DNA from: an uncultured Oscillospiraceae bacterium
GTDB lineage: Bacteria; Bacillota; Clostridia; Oscillospirales; Oscillospiraceae
Assembly (NCBI GenBank): GCA_934591895.1
Contig: CAKTPP010000001.1
Location: forward strand, 186,001 to 250,000
Reading direction: 5' to 3'
DNA: 64,000 bases
Shown here: positions 1-9,284 of the stretch, piece by piece
Layout: each line of letters begins with the position of its first letter
Position numbering within the stretch: the stretch's first letter is position 1
Made by a program: the position numbers and the translations under genes
The notes under the pieces: generated by a model
Databases searched by the model: none
What the model saw: only the letters and a program-made list of their open reading frames with translations
What the model was told of the DNA's origin: nothing

Positions 1-867
1 AAGACGGTCGTCGAGCGCGTCATTGACCCCTATGTTGAGATCAGCGAGGAGGCGGCGCACCGCATCAGCAAGCGCGCCAAGGTCGGCGACATTGTCAGCG
101 TTCCGGTCGAGACGAAGCAGTTCGGCCGCATCGCGGCGCAGGCTGCAAAGCAGGTCATCATTCAGGGCATCCGCGAGGCGGAGCGCGGCATGATCTACGA
201 GGAGTTCAACTCCAAGGAACACGAGATCCTCACCGGCGTCGTCAATAAGATCGATCCGCGTACCGGCAACGCATATCTGAAGATCAGCTCCAACTCCGAC
301 TATACCGAGGCCATGCTCGCTCCGGCGGAGTGCATCCGCGGCGAGGAGCTGCACGAGGGCGACCGCATCAAGGTCTACGTCGTCGAGGTGCGCAACAGCA
401 CGCGCGGCCCGCAGGTGCTCATCAGCCGCACGCATCCGGGTCTGGTCAAGCGCCTGTTCGAGCTCGAGGTGCCGGAGATCTTTGACGGCACGGTCGAGAT
501 CAAGTCCATCGCCCGCGAGGCCGGCAGCCGCACGAAGATGGCTGTCTGGGCGGAAGATCCGGTCATCGATCCGATCGGCGCGTGCGTCGGTCCGAAGGGC
601 GGCCGTGTTGCGAGCGTCGTCAACGAGCTCGGCGGCGAGAAGATCGACATCGTCAAGTACAGCGACGTGCCGGAGGAATTCATCGCGGCCGCGCTCGCAC
701 CGTCCGAGGTGCTGGAGGTGACGCTGCTTGACGAGGGCAAGAGCTGCCGCGTCATCGTGCCGGATAACCAGCTTTCGCTCGCCATCGGCAAGGAGGGGCA
801 GAACGCCCGTCTGGCCGCCAAGCTCACCGGCTATAAGATCGACATCAAGCCCGAGAGCGAGGCGTAA
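1..867 (+). CDS. nusA: Transcription elongation/termination factor NusA (3' part)
   Basis: The open frame runs in from the left edge, so the N-terminus lies outside the window; 288 residues remain. What is visible is the end of the N-terminal domain, an S1 domain (GVVNKIDPRTGNAYLKI region) and two KH domains with their GxxG loops, GPKG in KH1 and GKEG in KH2. NusA binds RNA polymerase and nascent RNA and modulates pausing, termination and antitermination. The E. coli-type acidic C-terminal repeats are absent, as in Firmicutes. ylxR starts 21 bases downstream behind a strong GGAGG, so this is the head of the nusA-infB operon. Confidence 0.97.
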   Translation, partial: KTVVERVIDPYVEISEEAAHRISKRAKVGDIVSVPVETKQFGRIAAQAAKQVIIQGIREAERGMIYEEFNSKEHEILTGVVNKIDPRTGNAYLKISSNSDYTEAMLAPAECIRGEELHEGDRIKVYVVEVRNSTRGPQVLISRTHPGLVKRLFELEVPEIFDGTVEIKSIAREAGSRTKMAVWAEDPVIDPIGACVGPKGGRVASVVNELGGEKIDIVKYSDVPEEFIAAALAPSEVLEVTLLDEGKSCRVIVPDNQLSLAIGKEGQNARLAAKLTGYKIDIKPESEA

Positions 868-888
868 TGCGAAAGGAGGCAGTCACCC

Positions 889-1161
889 ATGCCCAAGTCC
901 ATTCCCCAGCGGCAGTGTGTCGGCTGCCGTGAAAAGAAACCCAAGCCGGAGCTCATCCGGGTGGTGCGCGCGCCCGACGGGGGCATCTCGCTCGATGCGC
1001 GCGGCAAGGCGGCGGGCCGCGGCGCGTATCTGTGCCCGAACCCCGCGTGCCTGAAAAAGGCGTGTAAGAGCCGCGCGCTCGAGCGCGCGTTCGATGTGCC
1101 GATCCCGGCGGAGATCTATGAGCAGCTCACAGCGGAACTGGAGGTGCTCCAACACGGATAA
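889..1161 (+). CDS. ylxR: YlxR-family RNA-binding protein (RnpM)
   Basis: A 90-residue basic protein with the family signature RQCVGCREKKPK at the N-terminus and the downstream GRGAYLCPN segment (DUF448). In Bacillus subtilis the family member has been described as a modulator of RNase P; that function is known from the family, not seen here. The start is preceded by AAAGGAGG at a normal distance. It sits between nusA and the L7Ae-like gene, the canonical Firmicute order, and its 3' end overlaps the likely start of that gene, suggesting translational coupling. Confidence 0.92.
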   Translation: MPKSIPQRQCVGCREKKPKPELIRVVRAPDGGISLDARGKAAGRGAYLCPNPACLKKACKSRALERAFDVPIPAEIYEQLTAELEVLQHG

Positions 1162-1570
1162 AGCAGCCAACTATCTTGGCCTCATGCGCAAGGCCGGGCG
1201 CATCGCGCTCGGCGAGTATGACGCCGGAGCGGCGGCGCGCGCCGGTCAGGCGTGCCTGCTGCTGCTGGCACAGGATGCGTCGGACAACGCGCGCAAGCGC
1301 GCTGAGGGCTTTGCTTACACCGCGCAGGCGCCGCTGCTGCGTCTGCCGTATACGAAGCAGGCGCTCTCCGAGCGGCTCGGCAAGACCGGCTGCGCCATCG
1401 CGGCCGTCACCGATCCGGGGCTTGCAAAGGCCTTCGTGTCCGCGCTGGCACAGGCAGATCCGGAGCAGTACAGCAGCACGGCGGCAGCGCTTGCCGCGAA
1501 GACGACAACAGACAAGGGCACGGCGCAGACAAGCGGCGGGCGCCACGGTAAGAGGAGGAAACAAGTATGA
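1118..1570 (+). CDS. ylxQ: L7Ae-family ribosome-associated protein YlxQ
   Basis: The family core begins [18 protein letters not shown] and continues with an [14 protein letters not shown] strand, matching the kink-turn-binding L7Ae/YlxQ fold. The start is uncertain. The conserved KAANYLGL segment needs a start upstream of the ATG at 1184, so I chose the ATG at 1118, which has GGCGGAG before it; 1094 is the other option. Either start lies inside ylxR, so the first residues are unlike the family. The C-terminal 35 residues are a basic, low-complexity tail. The stop overlaps the infB start by four bases (ATGA). Confidence 0.8.
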   Translation: MSSSQRNWRCSNTDKAANYLGLMRKAGRIALGEYDAGAAARAGQACLLLLAQDASDNARKRAEGFAYTAQAPLLRLPYTKQALSERLGKTGCAIAAVTDPGLAKAFVSALAQADPEQYSSTAAALAAKTTTDKGTAQTSGGRHGKRRKQV

Positions 1571-3903
1571 GCGGATTGATTAAATACAGAGTGCATGAGG
1601 TGGCGAAGGATTTCAACATGACCTCGAAGGAGATCACGCAGATCCTGACGGATTACGCCACCACTCCGAAAAATCATATGCAGGTGCTCGAGGACGCAGA
1701 GCTCAACGACATTTTTGAGTATCTCACGCAGCACCATCAGGCGGCCAGCCTGGAGGAGCTCTACAAAGTGCCCGACCAGCCCAAGGCCAAGCCGCAGGCA
1801 GCGCCCGCCGAGGCGCCGAAGGCGGCCGCCGCGCAGCAGCCGGCTGCCCAGACGCAGCAGGCCGCGCAGCCGCAGCAGCAGCCCAGGCCGAAGAAGGACG
1901 ACAAGCCGCACCAGCCGCGTCAGGTGGCGGAGCGCCGCGTCGTCGATACCCGCGGCGCGACGACGAACCTGTCCAAGTACGATCAGCGCCTGGATGATCT
2001 CGTGCCCGAGCGCGCGCAGAACAAGCGCGGCGGCAAGCAGAAGATCCAGAACCGCAACCGTCAGCGGCCGCAAAACCCCGCCGCCGGCGCCAAGCGCCGT
2101 CAGGAGGAGCGCGACAAGATGCAGAAGCTGCAGCTTGAGATCGCCAAAAAGCAGCAGCTCAAGGTGCAGATCCCGGACTCGATCTCCGTGGGCGAGCTCG
2201 CCTCGCGCATGAAAAAGACCGGCGCCGAGGTCGTGCGCCGTCTCGTGAAGATGGGCGTCATGGCGTCGCTGTCCGATACCATTGATTACGATACCGCCGC
2301 GCTTGTGGCCATGGAGCTCGGCTGCAAGGTCGAGCACGAGGTCATCGTGACGGTCGAGGAGCGCCTGATCGACGACCGCGAGGATAACGAGGACGAACTC
2401 GTCCCGCGCGCGCCGGTCGTGGTGGTCATGGGCCACGTCGACCACGGCAAGACCAGCCTGCTCGACCGCATCCGCCGCGCAAACGTCGCCGCCGGTGAGG
2501 CCGGCGGCATCACGCAGCACATCGGCGCTTACCGCGTCATGGTCAACGGCAAGCCCGTTACCTTCCTCGATACCCCGGGTCACGAGGCGTTCACCTCCAT
2601 GCGTGCCCGCGGTGCGATGGTCACGGACATCGCCATCCTTGTCGTCGCGGCCGATGACGGCATCATGCCGCAGACGATCGAGTCCATCAACCACGCCAAG
2701 GCCGCCGGTATCCCGCTGGTCGTGGCCATCAACAAGATGGACGTGCACGGCGCGAACCCCGAGCGCATCAAGCAGCAGCTCACCGAATACGGCCTCGTGC
2801 CGGAGGAGTGGGGCGGCGAGACGATCGTCTGCCCGATCTCGGCCAAGACCGGCGAGGGCGTTGACAATCTGCTCGAGAACCTCGTCCTGCTCGCCGAGAT
2901 CCAGGAGCTCAAGGCAAATCCGAACCGCGCCGCCCGCGGCACGGTCATTGAGGCGCGCATGGATAAGGGCCGCGGCCCGATCATGACCGTCCTCGTTCAG
3001 AACGGTACGCTCAGGCAGGGCGACATCATCATCGCCGGTACGGCAGTCGGCCGCGTGCGCACGATGACCAACGACAAGGGTCAGCGCGTGACGGAGGCGG
3101 GCCCGTCCATCCCGGTCGAGATCGCCGGTATGTCCGAAGTGCCGAGCGCGGGCGACACGTTCAACGCCGTCGCCGACGAGCGCATGGCGCGCGAGCTGGT
3201 CGAGCAGCGCAAGCAGCAGAAGAAGGACGCCGCCAACGCCGGCAGCAAGAAGGTCTCGCTTGACGACCTGTTCTCCCGCATCCAGCAGGGCGAGATGAAG
3301 GACTTCAACATCATCGTCAAGGCGGACGTGCAGGGCAGCGCCGAGGCGGTCAAGTCCTCGCTCGAGAAGCTCTCGAACGAGGAGGTGCGCGTGCAGGTCA
3401 TCCATTCCGGCGTCGGCGCGATCAACGAGTCCGACGTCATGCTTGCCGCGACGTCCAATGCGATCATCGTCGGCTTCAACGTCCGGCCGGACGCCGCCGC
3501 GCGCGACAACGCCGCGCGCAGCAACGTCGAGATCCGCATGTACCGCGTCATCTATGACTGCATCAACGAGATCGAGGCGGCCATGAAGGGCATGCTCGCG
3601 CCGAAGTTCAAGGAGCAGATCATCGGCCATGTCGAGATCCGCCAGACCTTCAAGGTCTCCAAGGTCGGCACCGTCTGCGGCGGCTACGTCACCGACGGCA
3701 AGATCGTGCGCAGCAGCAAGGTGCGCGTCGTGCGCGACAACATCGTCGTCTTTGAGGGCGACCTTGCATCCCTGCGCCGCTTCAAGGACGATGTCAAGGA
3801 GGTCGCCGCCGGCTACGAGTGCGGCCTGCAGGTCGACAAGTACAACGACGTCAAGATCGGCGACGTGATCGAAGTGTATGTCATGGAAGAGATCAAGCAG
3901 TAA
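1567..3903 (+). CDS. infB: Translation initiation factor IF-2
   Basis: A 778-residue GTPase that delivers initiator tRNA to the 30S subunit and promotes subunit joining. It has the IF2 N-terminal module ([18 protein letters not shown]), an Ala/Gln/Pro-rich linker around residues 75-120, a basic stretch, then the G domain with [10 protein letters not shown] (G1), DTPGHEAF (G3), NKMD (G4) and SAK (G5), followed by IF2 domains II-IV. The start is preceded by GGAGGAAACAAGT and overlaps the ylxQ stop. The linker is shorter than in many Clostridia but not unusual. Confidence 0.98.
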   Translation: MSGLIKYRVHEVAKDFNMTSKEITQILTDYATTPKNHMQVLEDAELNDIFEYLTQHHQAASLEELYKVPDQPKAKPQAAPAEAPKAAAAQQPAAQTQQAAQPQQQPRPKKDDKPHQPRQVAERRVVDTRGATTNLSKYDQRLDDLVPERAQNKRGGKQKIQNRNRQRPQNPAAGAKRRQEERDKMQKLQLEIAKKQQLKVQIPDSISVGELASRMKKTGAEVVRRLVKMGVMASLSDTIDYDTAALVAMELGCKVEHEVIVTVEERLIDDREDNEDELVPRAPVVVVMGHVDHGKTSLLDRIRRANVAAGEAGGITQHIGAYRVMVNGKPVTFLDTPGHEAFTSMRARGAMVTDIAILVVAADDGIMPQTIESINHAKAAGIPLVVAINKMDVHGANPERIKQQLTEYGLVPEEWGGETIVCPISAKTGEGVDNLLENLVLLAEIQELKANPNRAARGTVIEARMDKGRGPIMTVLVQNGTLRQGDIIIAGTAVGRVRTMTNDKGQRVTEAGPSIPVEIAGMSEVPSAGDTFNAVADERMARELVEQRKQQKKDAANAGSKKVSLDDLFSRIQQGEMKDFNIIVKADVQGSAEAVKSSLEKLSNEEVRVQVIHSGVGAINESDVMLAATSNAIIVGFNVRPDAAARDNAARSNVEIRMYRVIYDCINEIEAAMKGMLAPKFKEQIIGHVEIRQTFKVSKVGTVCGGYVTDGKIVRSSKVRVVRDNIVVFEGDLASLRRFKDDVKEVAAGYECGLQVDKYNDVKIGDVIEVYVMEEIKQ

Positions 3904-3915
3904 AAGGAGTTTTCT

Positions 3916-4278
3916 ATGGCTTCCAACAAACTGGCAAGAACAAATGATGATATTCAGCGCGTGCTGGCAAACCTGCTCACACAGGTCAAGGATCCCCGTG
4001 TGCAGCAGGGCATGATCAGCGTGACCCGCGTCGAAACGACGGGCGACCTGCGCTATTCGAAGATCTGGCTGTCCGTGCTTGGTATGCACGACGAGAAGGA
4101 ATTCAAAAAGGGGCTGCGTTCGGCCTCCGGCTGGCTGCGCCGTGAGCTCGGCACCGTGCTGGATCTGCGCTACACCCCGGAACTGGTGTTTGAGATCGAC
4201 CACTCGATCGAGGAGGGCGCGCATATCAGCGCCATGATCGAGCGCCTGCACGATTCCGACACCGGAAGTGAGGCTTGA
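3916..4278 (+). CDS. rbfA: Ribosome-binding factor A
   Basis: A 120-residue KH-like protein (N-terminus RTNDDIQRVLANLLTQVKDPR; central TTGDLRYSKIWLSVLG) that assists maturation of the 30S subunit and 16S rRNA 5' end processing. Length and motifs are normal for the family. AAAAGGAG directly follows the infB stop and precedes the start by a normal distance. nrnA follows after three bases, so the block is a single tight operon. Confidence 0.96.
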   Translation: MASNKLARTNDDIQRVLANLLTQVKDPRVQQGMISVTRVETTGDLRYSKIWLSVLGMHDEKEFKKGLRSASGWLRRELGTVLDLRYTPELVFEIDHSIEEGAHISAMIERLHDSDTGSEA

Positions 4279-4281
4279 AGT

Positions 4282-5220
4282 ATGGATGATCGGGAATTTG
4301 CCGCGGCGCTGCGCGACCGCGACGCGATTCTGATCCTGTCGCACCTGCGCCCGGACGGTGACACGCTCGGGAGCGGTGCGGCGCTTTGCAGCGCGCTGCG
4401 CCGCATGGGCAAGACGGCGTATATGTTCCCCAACCCGGAAACGACCGCGCGCTATCTGCCGTATGTGGCGCAGTTTTTTGCGCCTGCGGATTTTGCACCC
4501 GCGTGCGTGGTCGCGGTCGATATCGCGACGCCGGATCTGTTCCCGAAGGGCTTTTCCGGCGCGGTCGATCTGTGCGTCGACCACCACCCGTCGAACCTGC
4601 ACTACGCCGGCGGCACGCTGCTGCACGCGGAGAAGTCCGCCTGCGGCGAGGCGGTGCTCGAGCTCATCGAGCTGCTGACCGGCAGCGTGACCGAGCAGGA
4701 GGCAAACCTTCTGTACATCGCCGTCACGACAGACACCGGCTGCTTCCAGTACGCGAACACGAACGCGGCCACCCTGCGCGCGGCGGCGCGCCTGCTGGAG
4801 CTCGGCGCCGACAACCGCAGGGTGAGCATGGAATTTTTCCGCAAGATCTCCCGCGCGCGTATGGCGCTCGTCGGGCATATTTATTCCGGCATGCAGTTTT
4901 TCCGCAACGGTCAGATCGCCATCGCGGTCGTCACGCGCGCGCTTGTCGAAGCGCTGCAGGCGACAGAGGACGACTGTGACGATATCGCCGGTCTGCCCGG
5001 TCGGGCGGAGGGCGTGGTCGTGAGCGTCACGATCCGCGAGCTGACCGACGGCCGCAGCAAGATCTCCGTGCGCACGACGCCGGAGGTGGATTCCTGCGCC
5101 ATCTGCGCGGTTTACGGCGGCGGCGGCCACAAGATGGCTTCCGGCTGCACGCTCGACTGCGATACGGAGACGGCTGTGGGAAAGATCCTTGCGGCCATCG
5201 ATCAGGTGTGGCCGGCATGA
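4282..5220 (+). CDS. nrnA: DHH/DHHA1 phosphoesterase (NrnA-type nanoRNase/pAp phosphatase)
   Basis: A 312-residue protein with the DHH motifs in order: HLRPDGDTLGS (motif I), VAVDIA, the DHH motif itself as CVDHHPSN, and a DTGCF segment, then a DHHA1 domain ending in the glycine-rich GGGGHKMASG substrate loop. The family degrades 2-5 nt RNAs and dephosphorylates 3'-phosphoadenosine-5'-phosphate using Mn2+. Placement between rbfA and truB is the standard Firmicute context. The stop overlaps the preferred truB start by four bases. Confidence 0.93.
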   Translation: MDDREFAAALRDRDAILILSHLRPDGDTLGSGAALCSALRRMGKTAYMFPNPETTARYLPYVAQFFAPADFAPACVVAVDIATPDLFPKGFSGAVDLCVDHHPSNLHYAGGTLLHAEKSACGEAVLELIELLTGSVTEQEANLLYIAVTTDTGCFQYANTNAATLRAAARLLELGADNRRVSMEFFRKISRARMALVGHIYSGMQFFRNGQIAIAVVTRALVEALQATEDDCDDIAGLPGRAEGVVVSVTIRELTDGRSKISVRTTPEVDSCAICAVYGGGGHKMASGCTLDCDTETAVGKILAAIDQVWPA

Positions 5221-6098
5221 ACGGGATCTTACTGGTCGACAAGCCCGCCGGCTGGACGAGTCATGACGTTGTGGCAAAGCTGCGCGGCGTGCTCGGCGAG
5301 CGGCGCATGGGACACTCCGGCACGCTCGACCCGATGGCGACCGGTCTTCTGGTCGTATTCGCCGGCCGCGCGACGCGTGCGGTGTCCTTTTCCGAAAACC
5401 ACACCAAGTGCTATGAGGCGCACCTGCGCCTTGGTCTCACGACCGACACGCAGGATACGACCGGCACGGTGCTCAGCCGCGCGGAGCGTGCGGTCAGCCG
5501 TGCGGTCAGCCGTGCGGAGCTTGAGGCGGTGTTGCCGCAGTTTCGCGGGGACATCCTGCAGGTGCCGCCGATGTATTCGGCGCTCAAGGTTGACGGCAAA
5601 AAGCTCTATGAGATCGCCCGCCGAGGCGGCGAGGTCGCGCGCAAGGCGCGTCCGGTCACGATCGGGGAGCTCACCGTGCTCGGCGAGGCGGATGGGGACT
5701 ATGTTCTGCGCGTCCGCTGCTCGAAAGGGACGTATATCCGCACGCTCTGCCACGATATCGGCGCGGCGCTCGGCTGCGGCGGCGTGATGAGCGCCCTGCG
5801 CCGGACGGAGGTCGGCGCGTATCGCGTGAGCGACGCGCACACGATGGACGCGCTCTGCGCCCTGCCGCGCGAGGCGGCGCAGCATCTGCTTCTGCCGGTG
5901 GACAGCCTCTGGCCGGACGCGGCAAAGCGCACGGTCGACGCGCGCTCGGAGCGGCTCGCCCGCTGCGGCAACCCGTTCCGGCTTTGCGCGCCGGACGGCG
6001 TCTATCGCATCTATGCTGCGTCGGGGGAGTTTCTCCTGCTGGCGCAGGTCACGGACGGCATGGCCGTCACGATCAAAAGTTTTTTCGAGGTTTCGTAA
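5217..6098 (+). CDS. truB: tRNA pseudouridine(55) synthase TruB
   Basis: Starts MNGILLVDKPAGWTS, the usual TruB N-terminus, at an ATG overlapping the nrnA stop (ATGA); an ATG nine bases upstream is possible but less family-like. The catalytic motif GHSGTLDPMATGLL carries the nucleophilic Asp, and KGTYIRTL and the YSALKVDGKKLYE segments are typical. A short C-terminal PUA-like region follows. TruB makes pseudouridine 55 in the T loop. Around residues 90-101 there is a small RAVSRAVSRAE repeat, caused by a 12-base tandem duplication at 5487-5510. Confidence 0.95.
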   Translation: MNGILLVDKPAGWTSHDVVAKLRGVLGERRMGHSGTLDPMATGLLVVFAGRATRAVSFSENHTKCYEAHLRLGLTTDTQDTTGTVLSRAERAVSRAVSRAELEAVLPQFRGDILQVPPMYSALKVDGKKLYEIARRGGEVARKARPVTIGELTVLGEADGDYVLRVRCSKGTYIRTLCHDIGAALGCGGVMSALRRTEVGAYRVSDAHTMDALCALPREAAQHLLLPVDSLWPDAAKRTVDARSERLARCGNPFRLCAPDGVYRIYAASGEFLLLAQVTDGMAVTIKSFFEVS

Positions 6099-6101
6099 CG
6101 T

Positions 6102-7013
6102 ATGGAAAACCAGAAACGTGTCATTGCTCTGGGCTTTTTTGACGGCATCCACATCGGCCACGCCGCGCTCATGCGCCGCACGGCCGTCCGCGCCGCGGAG
6201 ATGGGGGCCATCCCCACGGTGATGAGCTTCGACGTGCATCCGGATACGCTCGTGTTCGGCAAGGAGGTCCCGCTCATCAACAGCGCGCACGCCCGCGAGG
6301 AGCTGGTCCACCGCCTGTTCGGCATCGAGAGCGTGATCTTCATCCACTTTGACCGCACGGTCATGCAGATGCCGTGGCAGACGTTTATTCAGACGTTGGT
6401 CGATGAAATGGACGCGGCGGGCTTCGTCGTCGGGCACGATTTCAGCTTTGGCTGGAAGGGCGAGGGCACGGCGGAAAAGCTCTCGGCCTACTGCGCCGAG
6501 CGCGGGCTTGGCTGCGATGTCATTCCCGCCGTGACGCTCGACGGCCGCGTCGTGAGCTCGACCTATATCCGCGAGCTGCTCGAAAGCGGCGAGGTCGAGC
6601 GTGCCAACGCCTTCCTCGGTCACCCGCATACGCTGTCTGACACCGTGCACTACGGCTACCGTCTCGGCACGAAGATGGGCACGCCCACGATCAACATGCA
6701 GTTCCCGGACGGGGTGCTCGTGCCGCGCCACGGCGTGTACGCCGCGAAGGTGTATCTCGACGACGGCAGCGAGCATTGCGCCGTCACGAACGTCGGCGTG
6801 CGCCCGACGGTCAGCGGCGGGCAGCGCGTGAGCGTGGAGAGCTTTATCCTCGACTATGAGGGCAACCTCTATAACCGGCAGGTGCGGCTGGAGTTTTATA
6901 AGTTCCTGCGTCCGGAGCAGAAGTTCCAGTCCGTGGACGAGCTCAAGGCGCGCATCCTGCACGATGCCGACACCACCCGCGCCTATTTCGCGGCGCAGAT
7001 GCAGCACGCATAA
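6102..7013 (+). CDS. ribF: Bifunctional riboflavin kinase/FAD synthetase RibF
   Basis: 303 residues. The N-terminal FMN adenylyltransferase domain has GFFDGIHIGH (HIGH-like nucleotide-binding motif) and the STYIRELLESGEV segment. The C-terminal flavokinase domain shows KMGTPTINM and GVRPTV motifs. The enzyme converts riboflavin to FMN and then FAD. It is the last gene of the operon: a strong intrinsic terminator begins 10 bases after the stop. The Shine-Dalgarno sequence is weak, consistent with coupling to truB, which ends three bases upstream. Confidence 0.95.
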   Translation: MENQKRVIALGFFDGIHIGHAALMRRTAVRAAEMGAIPTVMSFDVHPDTLVFGKEVPLINSAHAREELVHRLFGIESVIFIHFDRTVMQMPWQTFIQTLVDEMDAAGFVVGHDFSFGWKGEGTAEKLSAYCAERGLGCDVIPAVTLDGRVVSSTYIRELLESGEVERANAFLGHPHTLSDTVHYGYRLGTKMGTPTINMQFPDGVLVPRHGVYAAKVYLDDGSEHCAVTNVGVRPTVSGGQRVSVESFILDYEGNLYNRQVRLEFYKFLRPEQKFQSVDELKARILHDADTTRAYFAAQMQHA

Positions 7014-7023
7014 CGGCAGACGG

Positions 7024-7069
7024 AAAAACCGCAGCCCCGATACGACATCGTATCGGGGCTGCGGTTTTT
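7024..7069 (+). terminator. Intrinsic terminator after ribF (bidirectional)
   Basis: A perfect inverted repeat with 20-base arms (AAAAACCGCAGCCCCGATAC and its complement) around a short loop, ending in five T. The A tract on the other side gives T's in the opposite direction, so it can also end the convergent exonuclease gene whose stop is at 7080. Confidence 0.93.
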
Positions 7070-7079
7070 GACCCGCGGG

Positions 7080-8072
7080 TCATTGCGGCGCGGACTGCGC
7101 GGTCTTGGCCGGGCGGCGGCGGGACTTTCCGCGGCCGCGCTTGCGCGGCTGCGCTGCCTTGGCCTTGTAGTAGCTCTCCATGCTGTCCGTCGCCTGATAG
7201 GTCAGGCGCGTGGCGCTCCACGTGCAGTCGTCCGCCTTGCGGAACTTGAGCCGCACGAGCAGCTTGCCGTCGGTCGGGCACTCACCGAGCGCCATGTAGC
7301 GCTGGTCGCCCTGATTGACCCACTTGCTGTAGTGCACCTCGCCGCTGCACAGCGGGCAGCAGGGGGTGACAAAGGCGGCGTCGCCGAAGAGCTCGGATTT
7401 CGTGGCATAGGCTTCCGAGGCGACGTGCTCGATGGGGTCGGGGCCGCTGCTCTCACCGTGGTGCTCCTTCGGCAGGCGGGTCGAGAGCCTCTGCGCGGCG
7501 TCCCGGTAGTCGGCAAGACCCTTTTCCATGTTCAGGTGCGTGCACACGAGTGCGGTGTTGTACGCGTCGCCGAGCGCATCGTGCGCGATGCGCGTCTGTT
7601 CGATGGTGAAGTGCTCCATCGCGGTCGCGAGCGATTTCTGGTTGCGGTCGCCGTCGGTCTGGAGGTTGTAGATGAGCTGGAGGTTGACCCAGCCCGCGAT
7701 CCAGTCCCAGTCCAGATCGTGGATGATGATGTTCTGCTCGAGAATGCCCTGATCGTCGCAGCCCCAGGTGAGAAACGTCACATCGTCACCGCACCAGGCG
7801 CGAAACTGCGCCAGCGCCTCCGGAAAGCTCACACCGGCGGCCAGACGCTCGCGGTCGAAGCCGGTGAGCTTTTTGACCTTGTAGTGCATGCGCTTGAAAT
7901 AAACGGGCTTGACGTCGATCTTGAATTCATCGCCGGGGGTCATGTCTTCGTTGAGCTTCACCGCGCCGATCTCGATGATCTCGCCGCGCAGGTGAATGGG
8001 CAGCTTGTTGAATACGGAGGATTTGGAACTCATCGCCTGATTCCATTCCAGATCCATCACGACATAATGCAT
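7080..8072 (-). CDS. DEDDh 3'-5' exonuclease with C-terminal zinc-ribbon-like tail
   Basis: A 330-residue protein. The N-terminal exonuclease domain shows motif I as VVMDLEWN (D and E ligands), motif II around FLTWGCDDQGILEQN, and motif III as HDALGDAYNTA (His and Asp), the DEDDh pattern of KapD/RNase T-like exonucleases. After about residue 230 comes a PCCPLCSGEVHYSKW...GECP segment resembling a zinc ribbon, then a very basic tail (KRGRGKSRRR) likely to bind nucleic acid. The specific substrate is unknown. It is a single gene, convergent with ribF and divergent from ddl. Confidence 0.85.
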   Translation of the reverse strand: MHYVVMDLEWNQAMSSKSSVFNKLPIHLRGEIIEIGAVKLNEDMTPGDEFKIDVKPVYFKRMHYKVKKLTGFDRERLAAGVSFPEALAQFRAWCGDDVTFLTWGCDDQGILEQNIIIHDLDWDWIAGWVNLQLIYNLQTDGDRNQKSLATAMEHFTIEQTRIAHDALGDAYNTALVCTHLNMEKGLADYRDAAQRLSTRLPKEHHGESSGPDPIEHVASEAYATKSELFGDAAFVTPCCPLCSGEVHYSKWVNQGDQRYMALGECPTDGKLLVRLKFRKADDCTWSATRLTYQATDSMESYYKAKAAQPRKRGRGKSRRRPAKTAQSAPQ

Positions 8073-8104
8073 GGCTCTTTTCCGTCCTTTCCTGTAACAT
8101 TAGG

Positions 8105-8133
8105 AGTATAGCACACAATGCGGCAACTTTCAC
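8105..8133 (-). promoter_or_regulatory. Possible promoter of the exonuclease gene
   Basis: Read on the minus strand: GTGAAA, 17 bases, TATACT, ending about 33 bases upstream of the start codon. The -35 matches the consensus at four of six positions. Confidence 0.5.
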
Positions 8134-8158
8134 GCCCTTTTTTTCGGGAATTCTATAT

Positions 8159-8187
8159 TTGAATGCAAGAACATAGTGTGATATAAT
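8159..8187 (+). promoter_or_regulatory. Promoter of ddl-murF
   Basis: TTGAAT, 17 bases, TATAAT, about 52 bases before the ddl start and in an AT-rich patch between two divergent genes. Confidence 0.75.
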
Positions 8188-8239
8188 AAAACAATACCGT
8201 CAAAGGACGGTTTTATGAGAAAACGAAGGGGGAATCCCA

Positions 8240-9280
8240 ATGAAAATTGCAGTTCTTTGCGGCGGTCTGAGTCCTGAGCGCAACGTCTCGATCTCGAGCG
8301 GTACGAAGATTGCCGGCGCGCTGAAGGAAAACGGACATCAGGTCGTGCTGCTGGATATGTTCTTCGGCCTGGAGGACTATACGGGCGACATCGCCCGCGT
8401 GTTTGACGACCCGCCGGCACTCGGCGGCACGCGCATCGACGAGAGCGCGCCGGATCTTGAGGCTGTGCGCGCACAGCGCAAGCTCCGCAGCCCGAGTCTC
8501 TTCGGCGCGCACGTGCTCGAGGTGTGCGCCATGGCGGACATCGTGTTTCTCGCGCTGCACGGCCGCACCGGTGAGGACGGCCGCGTGCAGGCGACGCTTG
8601 ACCTGCTCGGCATCCCCTATACCGGCAGCGGCTACCTTGGCAGCGCCATCGCCATGGATAAGGATCTGACCAAGCGCATCGTCGCGCCGCTCGGCGTCAG
8701 GACGCCGGCGTGGATGCTCGTCGAGAGCGAGAGCATGGACATCGACGCCGTCATCGCGCAGGCGAAGCTGCCCTGCGTCGTCAAGCCGGATGACTCCGGC
8801 TCGAGCATCGGCGTGTCGATCGCAAACGATGCGGCCGAGCTGCGCACCGCGCTCGAGACCGCCGCCCGCGAGGGCAGCCGCATCCTTGTCGAGCAGTATG
8901 TCCGCGGCCGCGAGGTGCAGATCGGCATCCTCGGCGACAAGGCGCTGCCGAGCATCGAGATCATTCCGGCGGTCGGCTTTTATGACTACCGCAACAAGTA
9001 CCAGCCGGGCGCCGCCAAGGAGATCACCCCGGCGGAGATCCCGGCCGAGACCGAGCAGCGCCTGGCCGACGCCGCGCTGACGGTGTTCCGTGCGCTGAAC
9101 CTGTCGGCTTATTCGCGCGCCGACTTCATCCTTGACGACGCGGGCGAGCTGTGGTTTCTCGAGATCAACACCCTGCCTGGCATGACGCCCACCAGCCTCG
9201 TGCCGCAGGAGGCCGCCGCCGTCGGCATCAGCTACAGCGAGCTGTGCGAGCAGATCATCGCCGCCGCGCTGCATAAGTGA
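8240..9280 (+). CDS. ddl: D-alanine--D-alanine ligase
   Basis: A 346-residue ATP-grasp ligase that makes the D-Ala-D-Ala dipeptide for peptidoglycan. Visible motifs are the N-terminal VLCGGLSPERNVS loop, LHGRTGEDGR, the ATP-grasp VVKPDDSGSSIGV loop, and the metal-binding FLEINTLPGMTPTSLVPQ segment. Both motifs are close to canonical Ddl. It is followed four bases later by murF, whose product uses the dipeptide, so the two form a functional operon. The start has AAGGGGGAATCCC upstream. Confidence 0.95.
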   Translation: MKIAVLCGGLSPERNVSISSGTKIAGALKENGHQVVLLDMFFGLEDYTGDIARVFDDPPALGGTRIDESAPDLEAVRAQRKLRSPSLFGAHVLEVCAMADIVFLALHGRTGEDGRVQATLDLLGIPYTGSGYLGSAIAMDKDLTKRIVAPLGVRTPAWMLVESESMDIDAVIAQAKLPCVVKPDDSGSSIGVSIANDAAELRTALETAAREGSRILVEQYVRGREVQIGILGDKALPSIEIIPAVGFYDYRNKYQPGAAKEITPAEIPAETEQRLADAALTVFRALNLSAYSRADFILDDAGELWFLEINTLPGMTPTSLVPQEAAAVGISYSELCEQIIAAALHK

Positions 9281-9284
9281 GCCG

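Noticed and set aside
1315..5277. Very long open frame on the minus strand opposite infB-nrnA
   Set aside because: It is antisense to five clearly recognisable genes; in GC-rich DNA the opposite frame often stays open. The protein is a low-complexity Arg/His/Asp/Ala-rich string without any family motif.
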